A stretch of 64,000 nucleotides of DNA. Source: Candidatus Methylospira mobilis (GTDB taxonomy: Bacteria > Pseudomonadota > Gammaproteobacteria > Methylococcales > Methylococcaceae). Both the position numbers and the translations under genes were made by a program. The DNA lies in contig NZ_CP044205.1 of the NCBI RefSeq assembly GCF_009498235.1, positions 4,217,389 to 4,281,388 of the forward strand, given 5' to 3'. Below, piece by piece: positions 42,211-50,595 of this stretch. The notes beneath the pieces were generated by a model, which saw only the letters and a program-made list of their open reading frames with translations, searched no databases and had not been told where the DNA came from. How positions within the stretch are numbered: the first letter of the stretch is position 1; every line of letters starts with the position of its first letter.

Positions 42211-44577
42211 ATGAACCGACAATTCGACCCGCAACGCGAAGCGGGAAACTACATTGCGCCGCAAGGGTTTTATGAACGAAATAAAAATCGTCCTTTTCTG
42301 GGAACTGTGAACTGCGATCATAACACATTGGTCGCCGGCGAATGGACTGAATTAAAACTCGACTATGAAGTCGGCGGCGCAGGTCTGGCTGACGGCGGAT
42401 GGCTGAAACTGGCATTCAAATTTTACTCGGACTGGGCGCTGTTTCAGACATCCGACCCAACAGCCGCCAATTATGTTTCTGCCGAGTACCATGCCACGGG
42501 ACTGCTAGCCGGACAAAGCGCCGCCACGGTACAGCATCTCAAAGTACGCTTTGATCAGAAAGGGCATGAGCGCCCTTTCCAGAAGGCCATACTGATCGAC
42601 GTAGTCGACGGCTACCTTAACCCCGGAGATCGCATAGTGATTCGATTGGGGGATCGTCGCCAAGGCGGCGCCGGTACCAGGGTACAAAGCTTCGTCGAGA
42701 AGGATTTTCGTTTTCGCATGTTTATTGACCCACTCGGCAGTTCAAAATTTGCCGAAGTACCCGGCGACTGCGTGCTCAATATCGTATCGGGGCCACTGCA
42801 ACAGCTCAAACTGATAGCGCCAAGATGGGTAGGCGTCGAAACATTTTTCGATGTAATCGTTCGGGCTGAAGACCAATGGGGAAATACCTGCTGTAATCTG
42901 CCGTTAGGGGGTGCGTTGATCATCCGGGCCCCGGGCGGTGTTGAGCGCGTACAGGAATTTATATTGGCCGAACAAGGCTGGGCTATAGTGCGAATCAACG
43001 CAATTACGCTGGAAGAAACCGGCGAATGGCGGCTGCAGGCCCGTCTGCACGCGTCGCCGGTTGTCGCCGACGCCTATGTAACCTGCGAAGCCAGCTCAGG
43101 CATCCGCCCTCTTTATGCGGATTTGCACGTCCATTCGGACGATACCGTGGGCACCAACGACACCCGCTACAACCTGAGTTACGGACGCGACGTAGCCGGT
43201 CTCGATATACTCGGCTATACGGCGAATGATTTCAATATCACCCAGCGCAGCTGGAACGAGGCGGTTGAACTTATTCACAGCCTCAATGAACCGGGCCGCT
43301 TCGTATGCTTTCCAGGCACCGAATGGTGCGGAAATTCTTCGGTCGGCGGCGACCGTAATGTAATCTTCCTGCGTGACGGCAAACCGCGTTTCCCTTTCGA
43401 CGCGCAAGGACGTCTGTTGCGCTCTTTCGAATGGAACGAATTTACCGCCGGCGCCATTCGCCCTGGCGCATGGCCGGTCGACGAACTCTATGCAGCCTAC
43501 GCCGACGACCCGGAAGGGCATTTACTGATTCCTCATGTAGGCGGCCGCCGTTGCATTCTCGATTGGCACCATCCTCAACTGGAACGGCTGATTGAAGTCG
43601 GCTCTGCCTGGGGGCAATTCCACTGGGTTTATGCCGACGCGCTCAGTCGCGGCTATCGCATGGGCGCGGCCGCCAACAGCGACGAGCATCAAGGGCGTTG
43701 CGGCGGCGGAGTACCGGCCACTGCGGTATTCGGATCGCGCGGCGGATTGACCGGCGTGCTGGCGGAAAGCTTCGACCGCGAAAGTGTTGCGCGCGCGTTG
43801 CGCGCTCGACGCACCTTTGCCACCACGGGCGAACGCAGCTATGCCATGCTGCGCCAAGGCAAGCGCTGGATGGGAGAAGTATTTCAATCGGATCCATCCT
43901 TACCGCTGGAATATCGCCTGCTCGGGGACATGGGTTGGGAAGATGTACTGCTTTATGACGGCGAGCAATGTATCTGGCGGCGCGATATGCATAAGGAACT
44001 GAATTACTCAACTAATAAAATTCGCGTGCGTATCGGCGGCGCGCGCATTAAAGACCGTTATCGCGGCGCCTACTGGCAAGGGGAAATACAGATTAACGGC
44101 GTAATCGTTCAGGATTTTCGAACTTTCGGTTTCGACCACCCGGAACAAACCTGCTGGCGCAAAGATGCAACCACGCTGTCGTTTTCCACCGTCACGCACG
44201 GGGACACCGACAGCATCGAACTAACCTTGTCGGAACTAACCGAAGCCACTATTCGGCTGCACGCCAGTATCCAGGCTTATGTCAAAGTTGGCGACCCGCT
44301 AATGCCTGCACCGTTTGTACATGCGCCCGAAGTAATGGTAGAGTTGAAAGGAAAACAGTTACTCAGCACCGGCGTTTTTGAACGCGAACTGCCCGGAGCC
44401 GAACTGAAGATATCCCTGGAGCGAATAACGGAAGCGCCTTTGCCGCGCGATATTGCGGGGAGTATTGATCTGACGGCGCTTAATCTCGATCCAGGGCGCG
44501 AACATCCGTTATTCATAACCGCCCGGCAACGCGACCAGTCCCGAATATGGACATCTGCGCTGTTTCTTACTCCTTAA
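42211..44577 (+). CDS. CehA/McbA-type PHP-domain metallohydrolase
   Basis: A 788-residue protein. Residues to about 290 are beta-rich, then a PHP-type metal centre begins with YADLHVHSDD (near 302-311). Further likely ligands are H in LLIPHVGGRR and D/H in AAANSDEHQGR. The length and layout match the CehA/McbA group, whose named members hydrolyse the carbamate ester carbaryl, but most members have unknown substrates. It follows the permease gene by 15 bp, so the importer probably supplies its substrate. No signal peptide is seen, so it acts in the cytoplasm. Confidence 0.82.
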   Translation: MNRQFDPQREAGNYIAPQGFYERNKNRPFLGTVNCDHNTLVAGEWTELKLDYEVGGAGLADGGWLKLAFKFYSDWALFQTSDPTAANYVSAEYHATGLLAGQSAATVQHLKVRFDQKGHERPFQKAILIDVVDGYLNPGDRIVIRLGDRRQGGAGTRVQSFVEKDFRFRMFIDPLGSSKFAEVPGDCVLNIVSGPLQQLKLIAPRWVGVETFFDVIVRAEDQWGNTCCNLPLGGALIIRAPGGVERVQEFILAEQGWAIVRINAITLEETGEWRLQARLHASPVVADAYVTCEASSGIRPLYADLHVHSDDTVGTNDTRYNLSYGRDVAGLDILGYTANDFNITQRSWNEAVELIHSLNEPGRFVCFPGTEWCGNSSVGGDRNVIFLRDGKPRFPFDAQGRLLRSFEWNEFTAGAIRPGAWPVDELYAAYADDPEGHLLIPHVGGRRCILDWHHPQLERLIEVGSAWGQFHWVYADALSRGYRMGAAANSDEHQGRCGGGVPATAVFGSRGGLTGVLAESFDRESVARALRARRTFATTGERSYAMLRQGKRWMGEVFQSDPSLPLEYRLLGDMGWEDVLLYDGEQCIWRRDMHKELNYSTNKIRVRIGGARIKDRYRGAYWQGEIQINGVIVQDFRTFGFDHPEQTCWRKDATTLSFSTVTHGDTDSIELTLSELTEATIRLHASIQAYVKVGDPLMPAPFVHAPEVMVELKGKQLLSTGVFERELPGAELKISLERITEAPLPRDIAGSIDLTALNLDPGREHPLFITARQRDQSRIWTSALFLTP

Positions 44578-44596
44578 AACAATAGCCGGCACTTGG

Positions 44597-44693
44597 GGAA
44601 GCACTGATTTATTCGAAATCGCTCAACCCCTGATTTATAATATCAATGAGTTGCGCTACAGGGTTGATCAAAAACGATTAGACCAGTGCTTCC
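44597..44693. mobile_element. Candidate 97-bp MITE with terminal inverted repeats
   Basis: Ends GGAAGCACTGATTTA (44597-44611) and its near inverse, with CAGTGCTTCC at 44684-44693. The interior has no coding capacity and contains GTTGAT. It starts 20 bp after the metallohydrolase stop. Ends of this form resemble those of IS5-like elements, but the family is not certain. Confidence 0.5.
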
Positions 44694-45150
44694 TCCGCTG
44701 GGTGGTGAAAAACTGTTGGTCGCACGGCTGATGCGGTTTGCAAGGCATGAATGAAGGTGTTGGGACATGTTGCGCCGTCGAGGCCGAGGATTCGTAGCGG
44801 GCAAGTGCGATGCTAAATCATTACCAATCGCTGTGCTCTTCACCAGGCAGGACCGATTCGCCTTTCTGACGGCATAAAAGCAGGATCATGCGGCGTGAGG
44901 CGCTGGAGCATCTCATTCGTGCCACACCTGCCACCCATGGGCGCAGGGCAATGCCTCTGCGGCACTGCTCCGTATCGATGCGCTGCAGACCATGGTTTCT
45001 CTCGAACCCGGAGGGTGGTTATAATCGTCATCCGGAAAATTGCGCTTTCCGATCCCATCGTAATACCGAAACTGGAAGCGCTACGCCTGGGTTTAAGCGG
45101 AAAACGGCTTGCATGGCGGCAAAGTATCAAGATCAAGGAGCCGCCGAGGC
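44694..45150. other. Intergenic region
   Basis: 457 bp upstream of yfbR. Short open frames on both strands (for example 44840-45136) have no recognisable content. The gene start is served by AAGGAG just before 45151. Confidence 0.45.
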
Positions 45151-45795
45151 ATGACCCAAATTCCGACCAGTAAATTCTATGCCTATCTCTCCCGTTTACG
45201 CTGGATCAAGCGCTGGGGGCTGATGCGCAATGCCGAATCCGAGAACGTGGTCGAACACAGTTGGGATGTAGCCACCATCGCCCATGCTCTGGCGCTGATC
45301 GGCAACCATTACTATGCCGGGCAGTTCGACGCCAACGCCATAGCCACCGCAGCCCTGTATCATGACGCCGGCGAAGTCATTACCGGTGATTTGCCGACGC
45401 CGATCAAGTATCACTCTAAAAACCTGACTCGAGCCTATCAGCACATTGAAGCGTTGGCCAACCAGGAATTACTCGCGCTGTTGCCCGATAAATTGCGTCC
45501 GGCCTATCAACAGGTATTTCTTTTGGAACAACAGCCGGAAAACCATCGGCGGATCATCAAGGCTGCCGATACGCTGGCTGCCTATCTGAAATGCCGGATC
45601 GAACTCCGCGCCGGAAACCTGGAGTTCAAACAGGCGGCATTGCAAAACCGGCAGAAACTGGAAAGCTATCGGATGAGGGAGGTGGATTTTTTCATGCGGG
45701 TGTTTATGCCCGATTGCGAACTGCCGCTTGATGGCTTGTTACTAGACTCTGCCAGGGCCAACCGCCCCATGGAAGCCTTTCAGGAGAGAGGATAA
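45151..45795 (+). CDS. yfbR: 5'-deoxynucleotidase, HD domain
   Basis: About 214 residues. VEHSWDVATIAHALAL and LYHDAGEVITGDLPTPIKY are the HD metal-binding motifs, and the protein as a whole resembles YfbR. The enzyme dephosphorylates deoxyribonucleoside 5'-monophosphates and helps balance dNTP pools. The start is ATG 45151 behind CAAGGAG; the frame extends upstream to 45109 without support. Confidence 0.9.
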   Translation: MTQIPTSKFYAYLSRLRWIKRWGLMRNAESENVVEHSWDVATIAHALALIGNHYYAGQFDANAIATAALYHDAGEVITGDLPTPIKYHSKNLTRAYQHIEALANQELLALLPDKLRPAYQQVFLLEQQPENHRRIIKAADTLAAYLKCRIELRAGNLEFKQAALQNRQKLESYRMREVDFFMRVFMPDCELPLDGLLLDSARANRPMEAFQERG

Positions 45796-45803
45796 TAAGG
45801 GAT

Positions 45804-46046
45804 ATGCGAATAGAAAACGATGTCATTCCTATCGATGAGACAATTTTACTTGTCAACTTGCAACATGGAAATCAACTCAGAATCAATGTACGCAAAGCCC
45901 TCAACCCGGACGAATTTGACGGCCTTCTCCAGGCCATGGATGATTTATGCGGCCGGATACTGCGCCAAACTGAAGCGCTTAAAAGTCCAACACCATCTCC
46001 GGAGTCAAAAACGCCGTTTTTGCTTACACAACCGGACACCAAATAG
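45804..46046 (+). CDS. Hypothetical protein
   Basis: An 80-residue protein that starts 8 bp after yfbR and so is probably cotranscribed. It has a beta-rich N-terminus and an amphipathic helix (ALNPDEFDGLLQAMDDLCGR), then a Pro/Ser-rich tail. The family is not recognised. Confidence 0.55.
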   Translation: MRIENDVIPIDETILLVNLQHGNQLRINVRKALNPDEFDGLLQAMDDLCGRILRQTEALKSPTPSPESKTPFLLTQPDTK

Positions 46047-46406
46047 AGTACCGTTATGCGCCGGTTCAAAGCCTGCCGGTTGGACGATCAACTGACCGTC
46101 ACCTCTCCTGATCTTTTGAGCCGCCCGGTTACGTGATAATATTCGTTCGGGATTTTGAGCGTGCGACATCCTCACAATCCCATGCTCCGGGACATATTCA
46201 AGGTTTTTAGTCCCTTGGTCTCGATATTAGCGGCCGTTTGTTTCCAGGTTTGTCTTAAACAAGGAACGGATTATGGTCAAGCAGGTACATTTTATTTATA
46301 CCCTTACGTCGACTGACATGCCGGCTTCAACACCGCAACTCAGTCATGGTTGCAACTAGCGCAAACACTGTAAAACTTTACGTTCCGTATCTACTTGAGG
46401 TTTTTT
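46047..46406. other. Intergenic region
   Basis: 360 bp without a supported gene. It must hold the promoter of the DUF4410 lipoprotein gene. TTGAGG lies just before its start codon. Confidence 0.4.
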
Positions 46407-47087
46407 ATGAGACTTTTTATCCGAATGATTGCTTGTTTATTTGTCATGATCGCAATTGCCGGTTGCGCATCGCCAAGCAATGTTACCGCGCGCGATGAAT
46501 ACAAAGGGGGCAAGAAGATAGCCCGTCCCGAACATATTTATATTTATGACTTTACCGCGTTTGGCGATACGTCTGCAAAGCTTACTCCGGAACAGGCGGC
46601 CAATAAGGCTACCGCTGAAAAGGTGGGCGCTGAAATTTCCGCCATTCTGGTAAAGAATATCCGCAGTATGGGGTTGCAGTCCGTACGCGCCACCAGTCAA
46701 ACCAGTCCAAGTGTTGGCGATATTGTAATTAAGGGACAAGTCCTTTCGGTCGATAAAGGCGACGCCTCACAACGTGTTGCAGTCGGCTTTGGCTCCGGAG
46801 CCTCCAGCTTGAAAGCGTCTGTGGAAGGCTACTTACAGACAATGCTCGGACTGAAGAGGATTGGCTCAGCCGATCTCAAAAGCGAGGGAGATAAATCGCC
46901 AGGCATGGCGCTCGGTGTGGCGACTACGATCGCAAACTCCAACCCGGCTGGACTTATTATCAATGCCGGAAGAAAAATGTATGGGGAATCCAACGGCAGC
47001 AGCACCATAGAAGGCAGAGCGGAAGAAATTGCCAAGGAAATTTCCACGGAAATGCAGGTAAAGTTCAAGGATCAGGGCTGGATCTGA
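46407..47087 (+). CDS. DUF4410 lipoprotein
   Basis: About 226 residues with lipobox IAGC. The body (EHIYIYDFTAFGDTSAKL ... VGAEISAILVKNIRSMGL ... GDIVIKGQVLSVDKGD) matches DUF4410, a periplasmic domain of unknown function that resembles outer-membrane-associated stress lipoproteins. I chose ATG 46407; a start four codons earlier is possible. It is not obviously in an operon. Confidence 0.82.
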   Translation: MRLFIRMIACLFVMIAIAGCASPSNVTARDEYKGGKKIARPEHIYIYDFTAFGDTSAKLTPEQAANKATAEKVGAEISAILVKNIRSMGLQSVRATSQTSPSVGDIVIKGQVLSVDKGDASQRVAVGFGSGASSLKASVEGYLQTMLGLKRIGSADLKSEGDKSPGMALGVATTIANSNPAGLIINAGRKMYGESNGSSTIEGRAEEIAKEISTEMQVKFKDQGWI

Positions 47088-47264
47088 GTACCCTGTTTCT
47101 TGCGCAGGACTTTTTCGTGCAGGGGGATGGGTTGGGTTGCCAGAACAAATTAGGTTAATGCCCTATCACTCTTTGGTGATGGTTTTCCCACTCCGTTAGC
47201 CATATCATGAATTGTAACTATTCAGCCAACGGAATCTGCACGAGTTTTCGGCGAAAAAATTTTT

Positions 47265-47321
47265 GTAGGAGCGGGCTTTGGCCCGCGATCGGTCCGCCAT
47301 TCGCGGGCCAAAGCCCGCTCC
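47265..47321. repeat. Paired REP element (BIME-like)
   Basis: GGAGCGGGCTTTGGCCCGCG (47268-47287) and its exact inverse CGCGGGCCAAAGCCCGCTCC (47302-47321), separated by 14 bases. It lies between convergent genes and may stabilise or end their transcripts. A single related copy is at 34535-34557. Confidence 0.9.
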
Positions 47322-47351
47322 TGCGCAGACAAGGCAACGGTAGCTGAATAA

Positions 47352-48149
47352 TTACCATGAATTCAGCGTCATACGCAACGATTCTATCAGGATACTGCGC
47401 AGATCCGACCAATCCTCATCTTCCTCCCGTACCAGGCGCTGGTTGATTTCCAGTTCGATGCCAAGATATTGGCAAGGCGCGAAGCATAGGCGGAGATAGC
47501 GGGTAAAACCATCGTTTTTCCCGGCATAGGGATAGTTCCGCCGTACCTTGAGCATGGGCGCAAGCGCCTTGATGCCGCATTGCCAGCGTTTGCAAAAATC
47601 CGCTTCCTGATGATGCGCAGGATGATAGAGCAGCCCGATATCGGCATTGCGTTCAATGCCGTCGAGTATCGGCGTAAAACTGTGGCATGACAGGTGAACC
47701 GCGCGCAAGCCGCCGGCTATAGTCTCCCGGATCAGGCTTTCGGCTTCATTGCGAAAGGGTAGATAGTAGTTTTCCACAATGTCGCGCCGGACTGCTGCGG
47801 GGGCGGCGCGCACTGCCGGAGCATAAATCTGCAGATGATGTAACGATCGGTTCAGATCGACCAGCAAGCGGCTGGTCGTCGACATAACCAGCGGCGCAGC
47901 CAGTTGCATGGCAGCCGATTCGGCCATGACCAGCGCGCCGGGATCGAATCCGCGATGTGAGTTCAGTAGCCGGCGATCCTGATCGGTTTGGAATAAATGC
48001 CGATAGGCTTGCGGAATGCTGTTGCCGCCATGTTCGCAAGTGACGATGAGACGGCCGCATAAGTTTTTGTCCACGGCGAAGAGCCGGAGTAATGACTGTT
48101 CAGGTTGACAGTTTGGGTTCCGGCAGCCGGCTGAAGACTTCACGCACAC
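47352..48149 (-). CDS. N-formylglutamate amidohydrolase family protein
   Basis: Up to 265 residues. TCEHGGNSIP, the SHRGFDPGA segment and HLSCHSFTPIL match the family, which hydrolyses N-formylglutamate or related N-acyl amino acids with a zinc centre. The GTG at 48149 overlaps the Anbu gene by 50 bp; a GTG at 48074 would start just after it. Close placement behind Anbu suggests cotranscription and a possible role in degrading its products. Confidence 0.82.
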   Translation of the reverse strand: MCVKSSAGCRNPNCQPEQSLLRLFAVDKNLCGRLIVTCEHGGNSIPQAYRHLFQTDQDRRLLNSHRGFDPGALVMAESAAMQLAAPLVMSTTSRLLVDLNRSLHHLQIYAPAVRAAPAAVRRDIVENYYLPFRNEAESLIRETIAGGLRAVHLSCHSFTPILDGIERNADIGLLYHPAHHQEADFCKRWQCGIKALAPMLKVRRNYPYAGKNDGFTRYLRLCFAPCQYLGIELEINQRLVREEDEDWSDLRSILIESLRMTLNSW

Positions 48150-48834
48150 CCTCGCGCCATTGATTGCTCAACGCGGTGAAATAGCTGTCTCCTTCGGCAA
48201 ACCGTCGGCGCATTTCGATGCGGAGGCTGTCGCGCCGGTAGCAAATCAGGTCGATCGGCATGCCGACCGACAAATTGCTGCGCATGGTCGAGTCGAAGGA
48301 AACCAGCACGCATTTCGCGCTGTCCTCCAGACTGGTCGTCTGGGTGATGACTCGATCTATGATCGGCTTGCCGTATTTGGCTTCGCCGGTCTGGAAGTAG
48401 GGCGTGGTTTCGATATCCGCCTCAATGAAATTACCCTCGGAGTAAATCCGGAACAGTCGCATCGGCTCTCCGTTGATTTGCCCGCCAAGTATGAAGGAGG
48501 CGTTAAAGCCGCCGCTGTCTGTCAGGTAAGGGCCGTCGCGACGGTCTATGTCGCGCATGGCGTCGGCGACCAAACCGGCGACATCGAACAGGGTGGCGGC
48601 GTTCCATACGGTAGGGCCGTCGTCTTCGACGAGCCCGCGCTGTTTTAACAGGCTGAGTACCGCCTGCGTACCCGCGAGATTCCCCGAACTCAGCAGCACG
48701 ATAACACGATCGCCGGGACGCTCAAGCACCGTCATTTTGCAAAACGATGCGATATTGTCGACGCCTGCATGAGTACGCGAGTCGGACGCGAAGACCATGC
48801 CTTGTTCAAGCAGGATGCCCACACAATACGTCAT
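48100..48834 (-). CDS. Anbu, bacterial ancestral proteasome beta-subunit homologue
   Basis: A 244-residue Ntn-hydrolase. The N-terminus MTYCVGILLEQGMVFASDSR places Thr2 as the nucleophile after Met removal, and GNLAGTQAVL and SFDSTMRSNLSVGMP are family motifs. Anbu forms ring or helical assemblies of unclear substrate. It is usually linked with a transglutaminase, an ATP-grasp/alpha-E pair and amidohydrolases. Here a transglutaminase lies divergently and an N-formylglutamate amidohydrolase lies behind it; the ATP-grasp genes are absent from the window. Confidence 0.92.
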   Translation of the reverse strand: MTYCVGILLEQGMVFASDSRTHAGVDNIASFCKMTVLERPGDRVIVLLSSGNLAGTQAVLSLLKQRGLVEDDGPTVWNAATLFDVAGLVADAMRDIDRRDGPYLTDSGGFNASFILGGQINGEPMRLFRIYSEGNFIEADIETTPYFQTGEAKYGKPIIDRVITQTTSLEDSAKCVLVSFDSTMRSNLSVGMPIDLICYRRDSLRIEMRRRFAEGDSYFTALSNQWREGVREVFSRLPEPKLST

Positions 48835-49082
48835 ATTTTTCTCCTCGTCTGCGGGTCGCTCGAGATGACTTTCTCCAGCGCCGATTATCGATTGCCAGGG
48901 TGTTGCTGGTGCAGCTCCGTTGAACTTGCTAAAGGTGAAACAATTACCAGTATATCAATTATCAGTCGACAGGTGGAAAAAGCCTGTGCGTCCAAGGTTA
49001 AAAATAAAATATTGATATAACGAGAAAAAAATGGGCTATAGTAAAAGCGTGGAAATCCAATCTTTCATCATCAGGGAGCATC

Positions 49083-49919
49083 ATGTTTATTAGAATCGGT
49101 TTCGATATCGCTTATTCCTTCCCTCAACCTACCGAAATGATCATGATGCTGTACACGCATCCCAGCCGGTCCTCCTTCCTGATGAAGCCGGAACGGTTGA
49201 TAAGCGAGCCGGCGTTGATGCTTGAGGATTTCATCGATGTGTATGGCAATAAATGCGCACGCGCGTTTTGCCAAGGCGGGACCCTGCATTTGAAGATCGA
49301 CACCGTCATGAAGGATGACGGTTTGCCGGATATCCTGACGCCGGATGCCCGCCAGCACGGCATACGCGAACTGCCGACGGATACGCTGCTTTATCTGCTG
49401 GGCAGCCGATATTGCGAAATTGAAAAGCTGACTGAAGCAGCCTGGGATCTGTTTGGACAAGGGTCGACCGGATGGGGCCGAGTACAGGCCATTTGCGACT
49501 GGGTGCACAACCACATCACTTTTGCCCACGAATCCGCCCGTTGCGACCGCACTGCCTACGATACTTTTCTGGATCAACGCGGCGTATGCCGCGACTATAC
49601 CCATCTCGCCATTACTTTTTGCCGTTGCATGGGCATACCGGCGCGCTACGCCACCGGATATCTGGGGGATATCCAGGTGCCGCTGCTGCCGCCGATGGAT
49701 TTCAGCGCCTGGTTTGAGGTGTTTCTGGGCGGAAAATGGCATACTTTCGACGCGCGCAACAACCAGCCTCGCGTGGGGCGTATTTTGATGGCGCGCGGGC
49801 GCGATGCCGCGGATGTGGCGTTGACTACAACCTTCGGCAAACATGCGCTGGAAAAGTTTGATATCTGGGCCGATGAAATATCCGAATCCGAGCTGGAGGA
49901 AGTATTGGCTGTTCGCTAA
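49083..49919 (+). CDS. Transglutaminase-like cysteine protease (Anbu-associated)
   Basis: A 278-residue protein with an N-terminal beta domain (about 1-120) and a transglutaminase core: Cys in DQRGVCRDYTH, His in GGKWHTFDAR and the Asp in the same motif. Such proteins accompany Anbu and may act as peptidases or amide-transfer enzymes. It is divergent from Anbu across 248 bp. Confidence 0.9.
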   Translation: MFIRIGFDIAYSFPQPTEMIMMLYTHPSRSSFLMKPERLISEPALMLEDFIDVYGNKCARAFCQGGTLHLKIDTVMKDDGLPDILTPDARQHGIRELPTDTLLYLLGSRYCEIEKLTEAAWDLFGQGSTGWGRVQAICDWVHNHITFAHESARCDRTAYDTFLDQRGVCRDYTHLAITFCRCMGIPARYATGYLGDIQVPLLPPMDFSAWFEVFLGGKWHTFDARNNQPRVGRILMARGRDAADVALTTTFGKHALEKFDIWADEISESELEEVLAVR

Positions 49920-50023
49920 CCCGTAACCGGCTATGGTCACGTTTTGTGAATACGCCCGTTCGTTGTGCGTGTTTGCAATATCTCAAACCAGCCTTTATAC
50001 TGCGACCGACCGCTGCGGCGGTC

Positions 50024-50053
50024 TTGGGTTATTTGTGTTTTGTTATATATAAT
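50024..50053 (+). promoter_or_regulatory. Candidate sigma70-type promoter
   Basis: TTGGGT (50024-50029) and TATAAT (50048-50053) with an 18-bp spacer, about 40 bp before the start of the small secreted protein gene. The region between is AT-rich. The -35 box is imperfect. Confidence 0.4.
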
Positions 50054-50093
50054 TCAGTAACTTATCGTTTTTAATTTATATAAGGAAATCCTT

Positions 50094-50360
50094 ATGAAGT
50101 CGATGTATTTTGCTGTTGCCATGACCGCCGCTCTGGCAAGTGGCGCCGTTTTTGCGGGAAGCGATGATGTAAAATGGATAAGCCAGTGTATTGCCGATAA
50201 TCAAGCAGAAGGCCAGACGCCCGAAACTCTGACCACGTATTGTACGTGTATGAATAACAAAATGGACGACAACGAAACCAAGACCATTACCCAGTGGGAA
50301 AAAACCCACAAAAAAGAAGAAGAAGCATGCGCCGCGCAGGCGAAGTGGAAAGGCAAATAA
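50094..50360 (+). CDS. Small secreted protein
   Basis: An 88-residue protein with a signal peptide (cleavage after VFAG or nearby) and a mature part of about 67 residues rich in Lys and Glu with four cysteines (CIADNQ, YCTCMNN, ACAAQAK), which suggests disulfides. No family is recognised. It is followed by a strong hairpin terminator. Confidence 0.75.
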   Translation: MKSMYFAVAMTAALASGAVFAGSDDVKWISQCIADNQAEGQTPETLTTYCTCMNNKMDDNETKTITQWEKTHKKEEEACAAQAKWKGK

Positions 50361-50376
50361 TAGTTGCTGCTGTAAC

Positions 50377-50405
50377 CCGCTTCACCCTGCAACAGGGTGA
50401 AGCGG
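50377..50405 (+). terminator. Rho-independent-like terminator hairpin
   Basis: CCGCTTCACCCTG, loop CAA, CAGGGTGAAGCGG: a perfect 13-bp stem, followed by TTGTCTTAT. It lies 17 bp after the small secreted protein gene. Confidence 0.85.
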
Positions 50406-50595
50406 TTGTCTTATGGGGTGGGCAGGGTGGCCTATCTATCGTAGCGCATCCGTCAAAAATACTGGATGCAATATCGGGAAGTTATTTTTAGCTATATCCT
50501 CAAGTGGAACCCCGCAGATTGTCATGCCGCCTTTTTTCCGGTAAATCTGTTTCGGTATATGTCTTTACCGATGTTTTTAGGGAAAAATCGACGTC

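Noticed and set aside
49071..49940. A 289-residue minus frame over the transglutaminase gene
   Set aside because: Antisense to a transglutaminase with an intact Cys-His-Asp set.
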